From Hydractinia symbiolongicarpus (lineage: Eukaryota; Cnidaria; Hydrozoa; Anthoathecata; Hydractiniidae): a stretch of DNA of 64,000 bases. The stretch is from assembly GCF_029227915.1 (NCBI RefSeq), contig NC_079880.1:27771501-27835500 (forward strand), given 5' to 3'. The position numbers and the translations under genes were made by a program. The number at the start of each line of letters is the position of its first letter. Position 1 is the first letter of the stretch. Of this stretch, positions 11,060-22,789 are shown piece by piece. The notes below the pieces were generated by a model. That model did not search any database. It worked only from the letters and a program-made list of their open reading frames with translations, and had not been told where the DNA came from.

Positions 11060-12625
11060 TATACGGGCCAAGCCCGGGATATACGGGAAATCGCGGGTTT
11101 TCGTTTGCCGGCGAATAAACCTCTTTCATTAAGCGTCTCATCAAAAATGAAAACATTTTTAAAAACTACAAGTCTCATGCGTTTTAGTGGTGAAAAATTA
11201 ATTTAAAAAATCGTTCGGGAAATGAGTTTACTCCCTGGGTACTTTCTTTGTATACTTTTCACTATGCGGGCCGAGTCCGGGGTTTACGGGAAATGGCGGG
11301 TCTTCGTTTGCCGGCGATTAAACTTCTTTTATTCAGCGTCTGATCAAAAATGAAAACATTTTTGAAAACTACAAGTCTCAAGCGTTTTAGTGGTGAAAAA
11401 AAAATTTAAAAAATCGTTCGGGAAATCAGTTTACTCCCTGGGTACTTTCTTAGTATACATTCGACTATACGGGCCAAGCCCGGGATTTACGGGAAATCGC
11501 GGGATTTCGTTTGCCGGGGATTAAACCTCTTTCATTAAGCGTCTCATCAAAAATGAAAACATTTTTGAAAACTACAAGTCTCATGCGTTTTAGTGGTAAA
11601 AAAAAAATTAAAAAATCGTTCGGGAAATGAGTTTACTCCCTGGGTACTTTCTTTGTATACTTTTGACTATACGGGCCAAACCCGGGATTTACGGGAAATC
11701 GCGGGATTTCGTTTGCCGGCGATTAAACTTCTTTTATTCAGCGTCTCATCAAAAATGAAAACATTTTTGAAAACTACAAGTCTTATGCGTTTTAGTGTTG
11801 AAAAAATAATTTAAAAAATCGTTCTGGAAATGAGTTTAAACACAGGGTGCTTTCTTTGTATACATTCGACTATACGGGCCAAGCCCGGGATATACGGGAA
11901 ATCGCGGGTTTTCGTTTGCCGGCGATTAAACCTCTTTCATTAAGCGTCTCATCAAAAATGAAAACATTTTTAAAAACTACAAGTCTCATGCGTTTTAGTT
12001 GTGAAAAATTAATTTAAAAAATCGTTCGGGAAATGAGTTTACTCCCTGGGTACTTTCTTTGTATACTTTTCACTATGCGGGCCGAGTCCGGGGTTTACGG
12101 GAAATGGCGGGTCTTCGTTTGCCGGCGATTAAACTTCTTTTATTCAGCGTCTGATCAAAAATGAAAACATTTTTGAAAACTACAAGTCTCAAGCGTTTTA
12201 GTGGTGAAAAAAAAATTTAAAAAATCGTTCGGGAAATCAGTTTACTCCCTGGGTACTTTCTTAGTATACATTCGACTATACGGGCCAAGCCCGGGATTTA
12301 CGGGAAATCGCGGGATTTCGTTTGCCGGGGATTAAACCTCTTTCATTAAGCGTCTCATCAAAAATGAAAACATTTTTGAAAACTACAAGTCTCATGCGTT
12401 TTAGTGGTAAAAAAAAAATTAAAAAATCGTTCGGGAAATGAGTTTACTCCCTGGGTACTTTCTTTGTATACTTTTGACTATACGGGCCAAACCCGGGATT
12501 TACGGGAAATCGCGGGTTTTCGTTTGCCGGCGATTAAACTTCTTTTATTCAGCGTCTCATCAAAAATGAAAACATTTTTGAAAACTACAAGTCTTATGCG
12601 TTTTAGTGGTGAAAAAATAATTTAA
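10617..12625. repeat. 4-mer HOR of 811 bp, about 2.5 copies
   Basis: The TTCTTAGTATAC marker units lie at 10617, 11428 and 12239, exactly 811 bp apart. GTTTAAAC at 11023 and 11834 and the unusual GCCGGGGATT near 11516 and 12328 follow the same step. Only a few substitutions separate the copies, such as GCGAATAAAC at about 11112 and TTTAGTGTTG at about 11793. The block overlaps the end of the 1215-bp duplication, so the two events share units. Confidence 0.85.
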
Positions 12626-13930
12626 AAAATCGTTCTGGAAATGAGTTTACTCACAGGGTGCTTTCTTTGTATACATTCGACTATACGGGCCAAGCCCGGG
12701 ATATACGAAAAATCGCGGGTTTTCGTTTGCCGGCGATTAAACCTTTTTCATTAAGCGTCTCATCAAAAATGAAAACATTTTTGAAAACTACAAGTCTCAT
12801 GCGTTTTAGTGGTAAAAAAAAAATTTAAAAAATCGTTCGGGAAATGAGTTTACTCACTTGGTTATTTCTTTGTATACGTTCGACTATACGGGCCAAGCCC
12901 GGGGTTTACGGGAAATCGCGGGATTTCGTTTGCCGGCGATTAAACCTCTTTCATTAAGCGTCTCATCAAAAATGAAAACATTTTTGAAAACTGCAAGTCT
13001 CATGCGTTTTAGTGGTGAAAAGATAATTTAAAAAATCGTTCTGGAAATGAGTTTACTCACAGGGTACTTTCTTTGTATACATTCGACTATACGGGCCAAG
13101 CCCGGGATTTACGGGAAATCGCGGGATTTCGTTTGCCGGCGATTAATCCCCTTTCATTAAGCGTCTTATCAAAAATGAAAACATTTTTTAAAACTGCAAG
13201 TCTCATGTGTTTTAGTGGTGAAAAAATAATTTAAAAAATCGTTTTGGAAATGAGTTTACTCACAGGGTACTTTCTTTGTATACATTCGACTATACGGGTC
13301 AAGCCTGGGATTTACGGGAAATCGCGGGTTTTCGTTTGCCGGCGATTAAACCTCTTTCATTGAGCGTCTCATCAAAAATGAAAATATTTTTGAAAACTAC
13401 AAGTCTCATGCGTTTTAGTGGTAAAAAAAAAATTAAAAAAATCGTTCGGGAAATGAGTTTACTCCCTGGGTACTTTCTTTGTATACATTCGACTATACGG
13501 ACCAAGTCCGGGACTTACGGGAAATCGCGGGATTTCGTTTGCCGGCGATTAAACCTCTTTCATTAAGCGTCTCATCAAAAATGAAAACATTTTTGACAAC
13601 TGCAAGGCTCATGCGTTTTAATGGTGAAAAGATAATTTAAAAAATCGTTTTGAAAATGTGTTTACTCACAGGGTACTTTCTTTGTATACATTCGACTATA
13701 CGGGCTAAGCCCGGGATTTACGGGAAATTGCGGGTTTTCGTTTGCCGGCGATTAAACCACTTTTATTAAGCGTCTCATCAAAAATGAAAGCATTTCTGAA
13801 AACTACAAGTCTCATGCGTTTTAGTGGTGAAAAAATAATTTAAAAAATCGTTTTGGAAATGAGTTTACTCACAGGGTACTTTCTTTGTATACATTCGACT
13901 ATACGGGCCAAGCCCGGGATTTACGGGAAG

Positions 13931-14715
13931 TCGCGGGTTTTCGTTTGCCGGCGATTAAACCACTTTTATTCAGCGTCTCATCAAAAATGAAAACTTTTTT
14001 AAAAACTACAAGTCTCATGCGTTTTAGTCGTAAAAAAAAAATTTAAAAAATCGTTCGGGAAATGAGTTTACTCCCTGGGTACTTTCTTTGTATACATTCG
14101 ACTATACGGGCCAAGCCCGGGATTTACGGGAAATCGGGGGATTTCGTTTGCCGGCGATTAAACCTCTTTCATTAAGCGTCTTATCAAAAATAAAAACATT
14201 TTTGAAAACTGCAAGTCTCATGCGTTTTAGTGATGAAAAGATAATTTAAAAAATCGTTTTGGAAATGAGTTTACTCACAGGGTACTTTCTTTGTATACAT
14301 TCGACTATACGGGCCAAGCCCGGGATTTACGGGAAATCGCGGGTTTTCGTTTGCCGGCGATTAAACCACTTTTATTCAGCGTCTCATCAAAAATGAAAAC
14401 TTTTTTAAAAACTACAAGTCTCATGCGTTTTAGTCGTAAAAAAAAAATTTAAAAAATCGTTCGGGAAATGAGTTTACTCCCTGGGTACTTTCTTTGTATA
14501 CATTCGACTATACGGGCCAAGCCCGGGATTTACGGGAAATCGGGGGATTTCGTTTGCCGGCGATTAAACCTCTTTCATTAAGCGTCTTATCAAAAATGAA
14601 AACATTTTTGAAAACTGCAAGTCTCATGCGTTTTAGTGATGAAAAGATAATTTAAAAAATCGTTTTGGAAATGAGTTTACTCACAGGGTACTTTCTTTGT
14701 ATACATTCGACTATA
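13931..14715. repeat. Nested 2-mer duplication, 406 bp x 2
   Basis: GAAAACTTTTTTAAAAAC with GTTTTAGTCGTAAAA, AATCGGGGGATTTCG and TTTTAGTGATGAAAAG recurs 406 bp apart (dyad start TCAAAAATGA at 13981 and 14387). The combination is present only once in the other 15-mer copy (about 17028-17290), so this dimer was duplicated after, or lost from, one copy. Confidence 0.8.
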
Positions 14716-15809
14716 CGGGCGAAGCCCGGGATTTACGGGAAATCGCGGGTTTTCGTTTGCCGGCGATTAAACCACTTTTATTAAGCGTCTCATCAATAAT
14801 GAAAACATTTCTCAAAACTACAAGTCTCATGCGTTTTAGTGGTAAAAAAAGAAATTTAAAAAATCGTTCGGGAAATGAGTTTACTCCCTGGGTACTTTCT
14901 TTGTATACTTTTGACTATACGGGCCAAACCCGGGATTTACGGGAAATCGCGGGTTTTCGTTTGCCGGCGATTAAACTTCTTTTATTCAGCGTCTCATCAA
15001 AAATGAAAACATTTTTGAAAACTACAAGTCTTATGCGTTTTAGTGGTGAAAAAATAATTTAAAAAATCGTTCTGGAAATGAGTTTACTCACAGGGTGCTT
15101 TCTTTGTATACATTCGACTATACGGGCCAAGCCCGGGATATACGAAAAATCGCGGGTTTTCGTTTGCCGGCGATTAAACCTTTTTCATTAAGCGTCTCAT
15201 CAAAAATGAAAACATTTTTGAAAACTGCAAGTCTCATGCGTTTTAGTGATGAAAAGATAATTTAAAAAATCGTTTTGGAAATGAGTTTACTCACAGGGTA
15301 CTTTCTTTGTATACATTCGACTATACGGGCGAAGCCCGGGATTTACGGGAAATCGCGGGTTTTCGTTTGCCGGCGATTAAACCACTTTTATTAAGCGTCT
15401 CATCAATAATGAAAACATTTCTCAAAACTACAAGTCTCATGCGTTTTAGTGGTAAAAAAAGAAATTTAAAAAATCGTTCGGGAAATGAGTTTACTCCCTG
15501 GGTACTTTCTTTGTATACTTTTGACTATACGGGCCAAACCCGGGATTTACGGGAAATCGCGGGTTTTCGTTTGCCGGCGATTAAACTTCTTTTATTCAGC
15601 GTCTCATCAAAAATGAAAACATTTTTGAAAACTACAAGTCTTATGCGTTTTAGTGGTGAAAAAATAATTTAAAAAATCGTTCTGGAAATGAGTTTACTCA
15701 CAGGGTGCTTTCTTTGTATACATTCGACTATACGGGCCAAGCCCGGGATATACGAAAAATCGCGGGTTTTCGTTTGCCGGCGATTAAACCTTTTTCATTA
15801 AGCGGCTCA
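14590..15809. repeat. Nested 3-mer tandem duplication, 610 bp x 2
   Basis: Copies are about 14590-15199 and 15200-15809. Each runs through GTGATGAAAAG, CGGGCGAAGCCCGGG, TCATCAATAATG, CATTTCTCAAAAC, GGTAAAAAAAGAAATTT, CCAAACCCGGG and ATATACGAAAAATCG. One difference is AAGCGGCTC at about 15800 against AAGCGTCTC. The repeated frames at 14697-15062 and 15307-15672 are this duplication and not genes. Confidence 0.9.
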
Positions 15810-17360
15810 TCAAAAATGAAAACATTTTTGAAAACTACAAGTCTCATGCGTTTTAGTGGTAAAAAAAAAATTTAAAAAATCGTTCGGGAAATGAGTTTAC
15901 TCACTTGGTTATTTCTTTGTATACGTTCGACTATACGGGCCAAGCCCGGGGTTTACGGGAAATCGCGGGATTTCGTTTGCCGGCGATTAAACCTCTTTCA
16001 TTAAGCGTCTCATCAAAAATGAAAACATTTTTGAAAACTGCAAGTCTCATGCGTTTTAGTGGTGAAAAGATAATTTAAAAAATCGTTCTGGAAATGAGTT
16101 TACTCACAGGGTACTTTCTTTGTATACATTCGACTATACGGGCCAAGCCCGGGATTTACGGGAAATCGCGGGATTTCGTTTGCCGGCGATTAATCCCCTT
16201 TCATTAAGCGTCTTATCAAAAATGAAAACATTTTTTAAAACTGCAAGTCTCATGTGTTTTAGTGGTGAAAAAATAATTTAAAAAATCGTTTTGGAAATGA
16301 GTTTACTCACAGGGTACTTTCTTTGTATACATTCGACTATACGGGTCAAGCCTGGGATTTACGGGAAATCGCGGGTTTTCGTTTGCCGGCGATTAAACCT
16401 CTTTCATTGAGCGTCTCATCAAAAATGAAAATATTTTTGAAAACTACAAGTCTCATGCGTTTTAGTGGTAAAAAAAAAATTAAAAAAATCGTTCGGGAAA
16501 TGAGTTTACTCCCTGGGTACTTTCTTTGTATACATTCGACTATACGGACCAAGTCCGGGACTTACGGGAAATCGCGGGATTTCGTTTGCCGGCGATTAAA
16601 CCTCTTTCATTAAGCGTCTCATCAAAAATGAAAACATTTTTGACAACTGCAAGGCTCATGCGTTTTAATGGTGAAAAGATAATTTAAAAAATCGTTTTGA
16701 AAATGTGTTTACTCACAGGGTACTTTCTTTGTATACATTCGACTATACGGGCTAAGCCCGGGATTTACGGGAAATTGCGGGTTTTCGTTTGCCGGCGATT
16801 AAACCACTTTTATTAAGCGTCTCATCAAAAATGAAAGCATTTCTGAAAACTACAAGTCTCATGCGTTTTAGTGGTGAAAAAATAATTTAAAAAATCGTTT
16901 TGGAAATGAGTTTACTCACAGGGTACTTTCTTTGTATACATTCGACTATACGGGCCAAGCCCGGGATTTACGGGAAATCGCGGGTTTTCGTTTGCCGGCG
17001 ATTAAACCACTTTTATTCAGCGTCTCATCAAAAATGAAAACTTTTTTAAAAACTACAAGTCTCATGCGTTTTAGTCGTAAAAAAAAAATTTAAAAAATCG
17101 TTCGGGAAATGAGTTTACTCCCTGGGTACTTTCTTTGTATACATTCGACTATACGGGCCAAGCCCGGGATTTACGGGAAATCGGGGGATTTCGTTTGCCG
17201 GCGATTAAACCTCTTTCATTAAGCGTCTTATCAAAAATGAAAACATTTTTGAAAACTGCAAGTCTCATGCGTTTTAGTGATGAAAAGATAATTTAAAAAA
17301 TCGTTTTGGAAATGAGTTTACTCACAGGGTACTTTCTTTGTATACATTCGACTATACGGG

Positions 17361-20300
17361 CGAAGCCCGGGATTTACGGGAAATCGCGGGTTTTCGTTTG
17401 CCGGCGATTAAACCACTTTTATTAAGCGTCTCATCAATAATGAAAACATTTCTCAAAACTACAAGTCTCATGCGTTTTAGTGGTAAAAAAAGAAATTTAA
17501 AAAATCGTTCGGGAAATGAGTTTACTCCCTGGGTACTTTCTTTGTATACATTCGACTATAAGGACCAAGCCCGGGATTTACGGGAAATCGCGGGTTTTCG
17601 TTTGCCGGCGATTAAACCACTTTTATTCAGCGTCTCATCAAAAATGAAAACATTTTTAAAAACTACAAGTCTCATGCGTTTTAGTGGTAAAAAAAAAATT
17701 TAAAAAATCGTTCGGGAAATGAGTTTACTCCCTGGGTACTTTCTTTGTATACATTCGACTATACAGGCCAAGCCCGGGATTTACGGGAAATCGCGGGATT
17801 TCGTTTGCCGGCGATCAAACCTCTTTCATTAAGCGTCTTACCAAAAATGAAAACATTTTTGAAAACTGCAAGTCTCATGCGTTTTAGTGGTGAAACGATA
17901 ACTTAAAAAATCGTTTTGGAAATGAGTTTACTCACAGGGTACTTTCTTTGTATACATTCGACTATACGGGCCAAGCCCGGGATTTACGGGAAATCGCGGG
18001 TTTTCGTTTGCCGGCGATTAAACCACTTTTATTCAGCGTCTCATCAAAAATGAAAACATTTTTAAAAACTACAAGTCTCATGCGTTTTAGTGGTAAAAAA
18101 AAAATTTAAAAAATCGTTCGGGAAATGAGTTTACTCCCTGGGTACTTTCTTTGTATACATTCGACTATACGGGCCAAGCCCGGGATTTACGGGAAATCGG
18201 GGGATTTCGTTTGCCGGCGATTAAACCTCTTTCATTAAGCGTCTTATCAAAAATGAAAACATTTTTGAAAACTGCAAGTCTCATGTGTTTTAGTGGTGAA
18301 ACGATAACTTAAAAAATCGTTTTGGAAATGAGTTTACTCACAGGGTACTTTCTTTGTATACATTCGACTATACGGGCCAAGCCCGGGATTTACGGGAAAT
18401 CGCGGGTTTTCGTTTGCCGGCGATTAAACTTCTTTTATTCAGCGTCTGATCAAAAATGAAAACATTTTTGAAAACTACAAGTCTCATGCGTTTTAGTGGT
18501 AAAAAAAGAAATTTAAAAAATCGTTCGGGAAATGAGTTTACTCCCTGGGTACTTTCTTTGTATACATTCGACTATACGGGCCAAGCCCGGGACTTACGGG
18601 AAATCGCGGGATTTCGTTTGCCGGCGATTAAACCTCTTTCATTAAGCGTCTCATCAAAAATGAAAACATTTTTGAAAACTGCAAGTCTCATGCGTTTTAG
18701 TGATGAAAAGATAATTTAAAAAATCGTTTTGGAAATGAGTTTACTCACAGGGTACTTTCTTTGTATACATTCGACTATACGGGCGAAGCCCGGGATTTAC
18801 GGGAAATCGCGGGTTTTCGTTTGCCGGCGATTAAACCACTTTTATTAAGCGTCTCATCAATAATGAAAACATTTCTCAAAACTACAAGTCTCATGCGTTT
18901 TAGTGGTGAAAAAATAATTTAAAAAATCGTTTTGGAAATGAGTTTACTCACAGGGTACTTTCTTTGTATACATTCGACTATACGGGCCAAGCCCGGGATT
19001 TACGGGAAATCGCGGGTTTTCGTTTGCCGGCGATTAAACCACTTTTATTCAGCGTCTCATCAAAAATGAAAACATTTTTAGAAACTACAAGTCTCATGCG
19101 TTTTAGTGGTAAAAAAAAAATTTAAAAAATCGTTCGGGAAATGAGTTTACTCCCTGGGTACTTTCTTTGTATACATTCGACTATACAGGCCAAGCCCGGG
19201 ATTTACGGGAAATCGCGGGATTTCGTTTGCCGGCGATCAAACCTCTTTTATTAAGCGTCTTACCAAAAATGAAAACATTTTTGAAAACTGCAAGTCTCAT
19301 GCGTTTTAGTGGTGAAAAGACAATTTAAAAAATCGTTTTGGAAATGAGTTTACTCACAGGGTACTTTGTTTGTATACATTCGACTATACGGGCGAAGCCC
19401 GGGATTTACGGGAAATTGCGGGTTTTCGTTTGCCGGCGATTAAACTTCTTTTATTCAGCGTCTCATCAAAAATGAAAACATTTTTGAAAACTACAAGTTT
19501 TATGCGTTTTAGTGGTGAAAAAATAATTTAAAAAATCGTTCTGGAAATGAGTTTACTCACAGGGTGCTTTCTTTGTATACATTCGACTATACGGGCCAAG
19601 CCCGGGATATACGGGAAATCGCGGGTTTTCGTTTGCCGGCGATTAAACCTCTTTCGCGTCTCATCAAAAATGAAAACATTTTTGAAAACTACAAGTCTCA
19701 TGCGTTTTAGTGGTAAAAAAAAAATTTAAAAAATCGTTCGGGAAATGAGTTTACTCAATGGGTACTTTCTTTGTATACGTTCGACTATACGGGCCAAGCC
19801 TGGGGTTTACGGGAAATCGCGGGATTTCGTTTGCCGGCGATTAAACCTCTTTCATTAAGCGTCTCATCAAAAATGAAAACATTTTTGAAAACTGCAAGTC
19901 TCATGCGTTTTAGTGGTGAAAAGATAATTTAAAAAATCGTTTTGGAAATGAGTTTACTCCCTGGGTACTTTCTTTGTATACATTCGACTATACGGGCCAA
20001 GCCCGGGATTTACGGGAAATCGCGGGATTTCGTTTGCTGGCGATTAAACCTCTTTCATTAAGCGTCTTATCAAAAATGAAAACATTTTTTAAAACTGCAA
20101 GTCTCATGTGTTTTAGTGGTGAAAAAAAAATTTAAAAAATCGTTTTGGAAATGAGTTTACTCACAGGGTACTTTCTTTGTATACATTCGACTATACGGGT
20201 CAAGCCCGGGATTTACGGGAAATCGCGGGTTTTCGTTTGCCGGCGATTAAACCTCTTTCATGGAGCGTCTCATCAAAAATGAAAACATTTTTGAAAACTG

Positions 20301-22789
20301 CAAGTCTCATGCGTTTTAGTGGTGAAAAAATAATTTAAAAAATCGTTTTGGAAATGAGTTTACTCACAGGGTACTTTCTTTGTATACATTCGACTATACG
20401 GGCCAAGCCCGGGATTTACGGGAAATCGCGGGTTTTCGTTTGCCGGCGATTAAACCACTTTTATTCAGCGTCTCATCAAAAATGAAAACATTTTTAAAAA
20501 CTACAGGTCTCATGCGTTTTAGTGGTAAAAAAAAAATTTAAAAAATCGTTCGGGAAATGAGTTTACTTCCTGGGTACTTTCTTTGTATACATTCGACTAT
20601 ACGGGCCAAGCCCGGGATTTACGGGAATTCGCGGGATTTCGTTTGCCGGCGATTAAACCTCTTTCATTAAGCGTCTTATCAAAAATGAAAACATTTTTGA
20701 AAACTGCAAGTCTCATGTGTTTTAGTGGTGAAACGATAACTTAAAAAATCGTTTTGGAAATGAGTTTACTCATACGGTACTTTCTTTGTATACATTCGAC
20801 TATACGGGCCAAGCCCGGGATTTACGGGAAATCGCGGGTTTTCGTTTGCCGGCGATTAAACCCCTTTCATTGAGCGTCTCATCAAAAATGAAAACATTTT
20901 TGAAAACTACAAGTCTCATGCGTTTTAGTGGTAAAAAAAGAAATTAAAAAAATCATTCGGGAAATGAGTTTACTCCCTGGGTACTTTCTTTGTATACATT
21001 CGACTATACGGGCCAAGCCCGGGACTTACGGGAAATCGCGGGATTTCGTTTGCCGGCGATTAAACCTCTTTCATTAAGCGTCTCATCAAAAATGAAAACA
21101 TTTTTGAAAACTGCAAGTCTCATGCGTTTTAGTGGTGAAAAGATAATTTAAAAAATCGTTTTGGAAATGAGTTTACTCACAGGGTACTTTCTTTGTATAC
21201 ATTCGACTATACGGGCGAAGCCTGGGATTTACGGGAAATCGCGGGTTTTCGTTTGCCGGCGATTAAACCACTTTTATTAAGCGTCTCATCAAAAATGAAA
21301 ACATTTCTGAAAACTACAAGTCTCATGCGTTTTAGTGGTGAAAAAATAATTTAAAAAATCGTTGTGGAAATGAGTTTACTCACAGGGTACTTTCTTTGTA
21401 TACATTCGACTATACGGGCAAAGCACGGGATTTACGGGAAATCGCGGGTTTTCGTTTGCCGGCGATTAAACCACTTTTATTCAGCGTCTCATCAAAAATG
21501 AAAACATTTTTAAAAACTACAAATCTCATGCGTTTTAGTGGTAAAAAAAAAATTTAAAAAATCGTTCGGGAAATGAGTTTACTCCCTGGGTACTTTCTTT
21601 GTATACATTCGACTATACGGGCCAAGCCCGGGATTTACGGGAAATCGCGGGATTTCGTTTGCCGGCGATCAAACCTCTTTCATTAAGCGTCTTATCAAAA
21701 ATGAAAACATTTTTGAAAACTGCAAGTCTCATGCGTTTTAGTGGTGAAAAGATAATTTAAAAAATCGTTTTGGAAATGAGTTTACTCACAGGGTACTTTC
21801 TTTGTATACATTCGACTATACGGGCGAAGCCCGGGATTTACGGGAAATCGCGGGTTTTCGTTTGCCGGCGATTAAACCACTTTTATTAAGCGTCTCATCA
21901 AAAATGAAAACATTTCTGAAAACTACAAGTCTCATGCGTTTTAGTGGTGAAAAAATAAGTTAAAAAATCGTTCGGGAAATGAGTTTACTCCCTGGGTACT
22001 TTCTTTGTATACTTTTGACTATACGGGCCGAGACCGGATTTACAAGAAGTCGCGGGTTTTCGTTTGCCGGCGATTAAACTTCTTTTATTCAGCGTCTCAT
22101 CAAAAATGAAAACATTTTTAAAAACTACAAGTCTCATGGCCTTTAGTGGTGAAATAATAATTTAAAAAATCGTTCGGGAAATGAGTTTACACCATGGGTA
22201 CTTTCTTTGTATACTTTTGCCTATACGGGCCGAGTCTGGGATTTACGGGAAGTCGCGGGTTTTCGTTTGAGGGCGATTAAAATTCTTTTATTCAGCGTCT
22301 CATCAAAAATGAAAACATTTTTAAAAACTACAAGTCTCATGGGCTTTAGTGGTGAAATAATAATTTAAAAAATCGTTCGGGAAATGAGTTTACTCTCTGG
22401 GTACTTTCTCTGTATACTTTTGACTATACGGGCCGAGTCCGGATTTACGGGAAGTCGCGGGTTTTCGTTTGCCGGCGATTAAACTTCTTTTATTCAGCGT
22501 CTCATCAAAAATGAAAACATTTTTGAAAACTACAAGTCTCATGCGTTTTAGTGGTAAAAAAAAAAATTAAAAAAATCGTTCGGGAAATGAGTTTACTCCC
22601 TGGGTACTTTCTTTGTATACATTCGACTATACGGGCCAAGTCCGGGACTTACGGGAAATCGCGGGATTTCGTTTGCCGGCGATTAAACCTCTTTCATTAA
22701 GCGTCTCATCAAAAATGAAAACATTTTTAAAAACTGCAAGTCTCATGCGTTTTAGTGGTGAAAAGATAATTTAAAAAATCGTTTTGGAA
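17361..22789. repeat. Mixed monomers with a weak 7-mer and alternating classes
   Basis: Marks CGGGCGAAGCC (17358 and 18781), TCATCAATAATG, CTATACAGGC (17759 and 19181) and TCTTACCAAAAATG recur about 1422 bp apart, so a 7-mer has copied once. Units tend to alternate between the TTTTGG/CACAGGG and TTCGGG/CCCTGGG classes. From about 22.0 kb a new class appears, with CATGGCC or CATGGGC, GAAATAATAATTT and GAGGGCGATTAAAATTC. The remainder of the stretch holds only divergent units. Confidence 0.75.
19641..19670. other. 5-bp deletion within one monomer
   Basis: The usual CTTTCATTAAGCGTCTC reads CTTTCGCGTCTC, with ATTAA missing between 19655 and 19656. It is the largest single-unit indel I noticed. 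I did not see it spread to other units, unlike the smaller tracer indels. Confidence 0.85.

Larger units (their letters stand above)
12421..17360. repeat. 15-mer duplication, 3047 bp offset
   Basis: Sequence from 12421 to about 14313 is repeated at 15468-17360. Linked marks include CTCACTTGGTTATTTC (about 12854 and 15901), GCGATTAATCCCC, ATGAAAATATTTTTG, CGGACCAAGTCCGGG and AAAATGTGTTTACTC. The first copy is followed by nested duplications (13931-14715 and 14590-15809), which supply the rest of the 3047-bp spacing. The right edge is where CCAAG (14313) meets CGAAG (17360). Confidence 0.85.

Noticed and set aside
14697-15062. 121-codon frames at 14697, 15307, 17338 and 59931 as a possible gene family
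   Set aside because: Local indels in the A-run happen to join two units in one frame. There is no codon bias, domain or signal, and copies track the HOR duplications exactly.
22100-22500. A different repeat or transposon inserted at the CATGGCC/CATGGGC class units
   Set aside because: These units keep the same length and phase and the same landmarks. They are a diverged monomer class and not an insertion.
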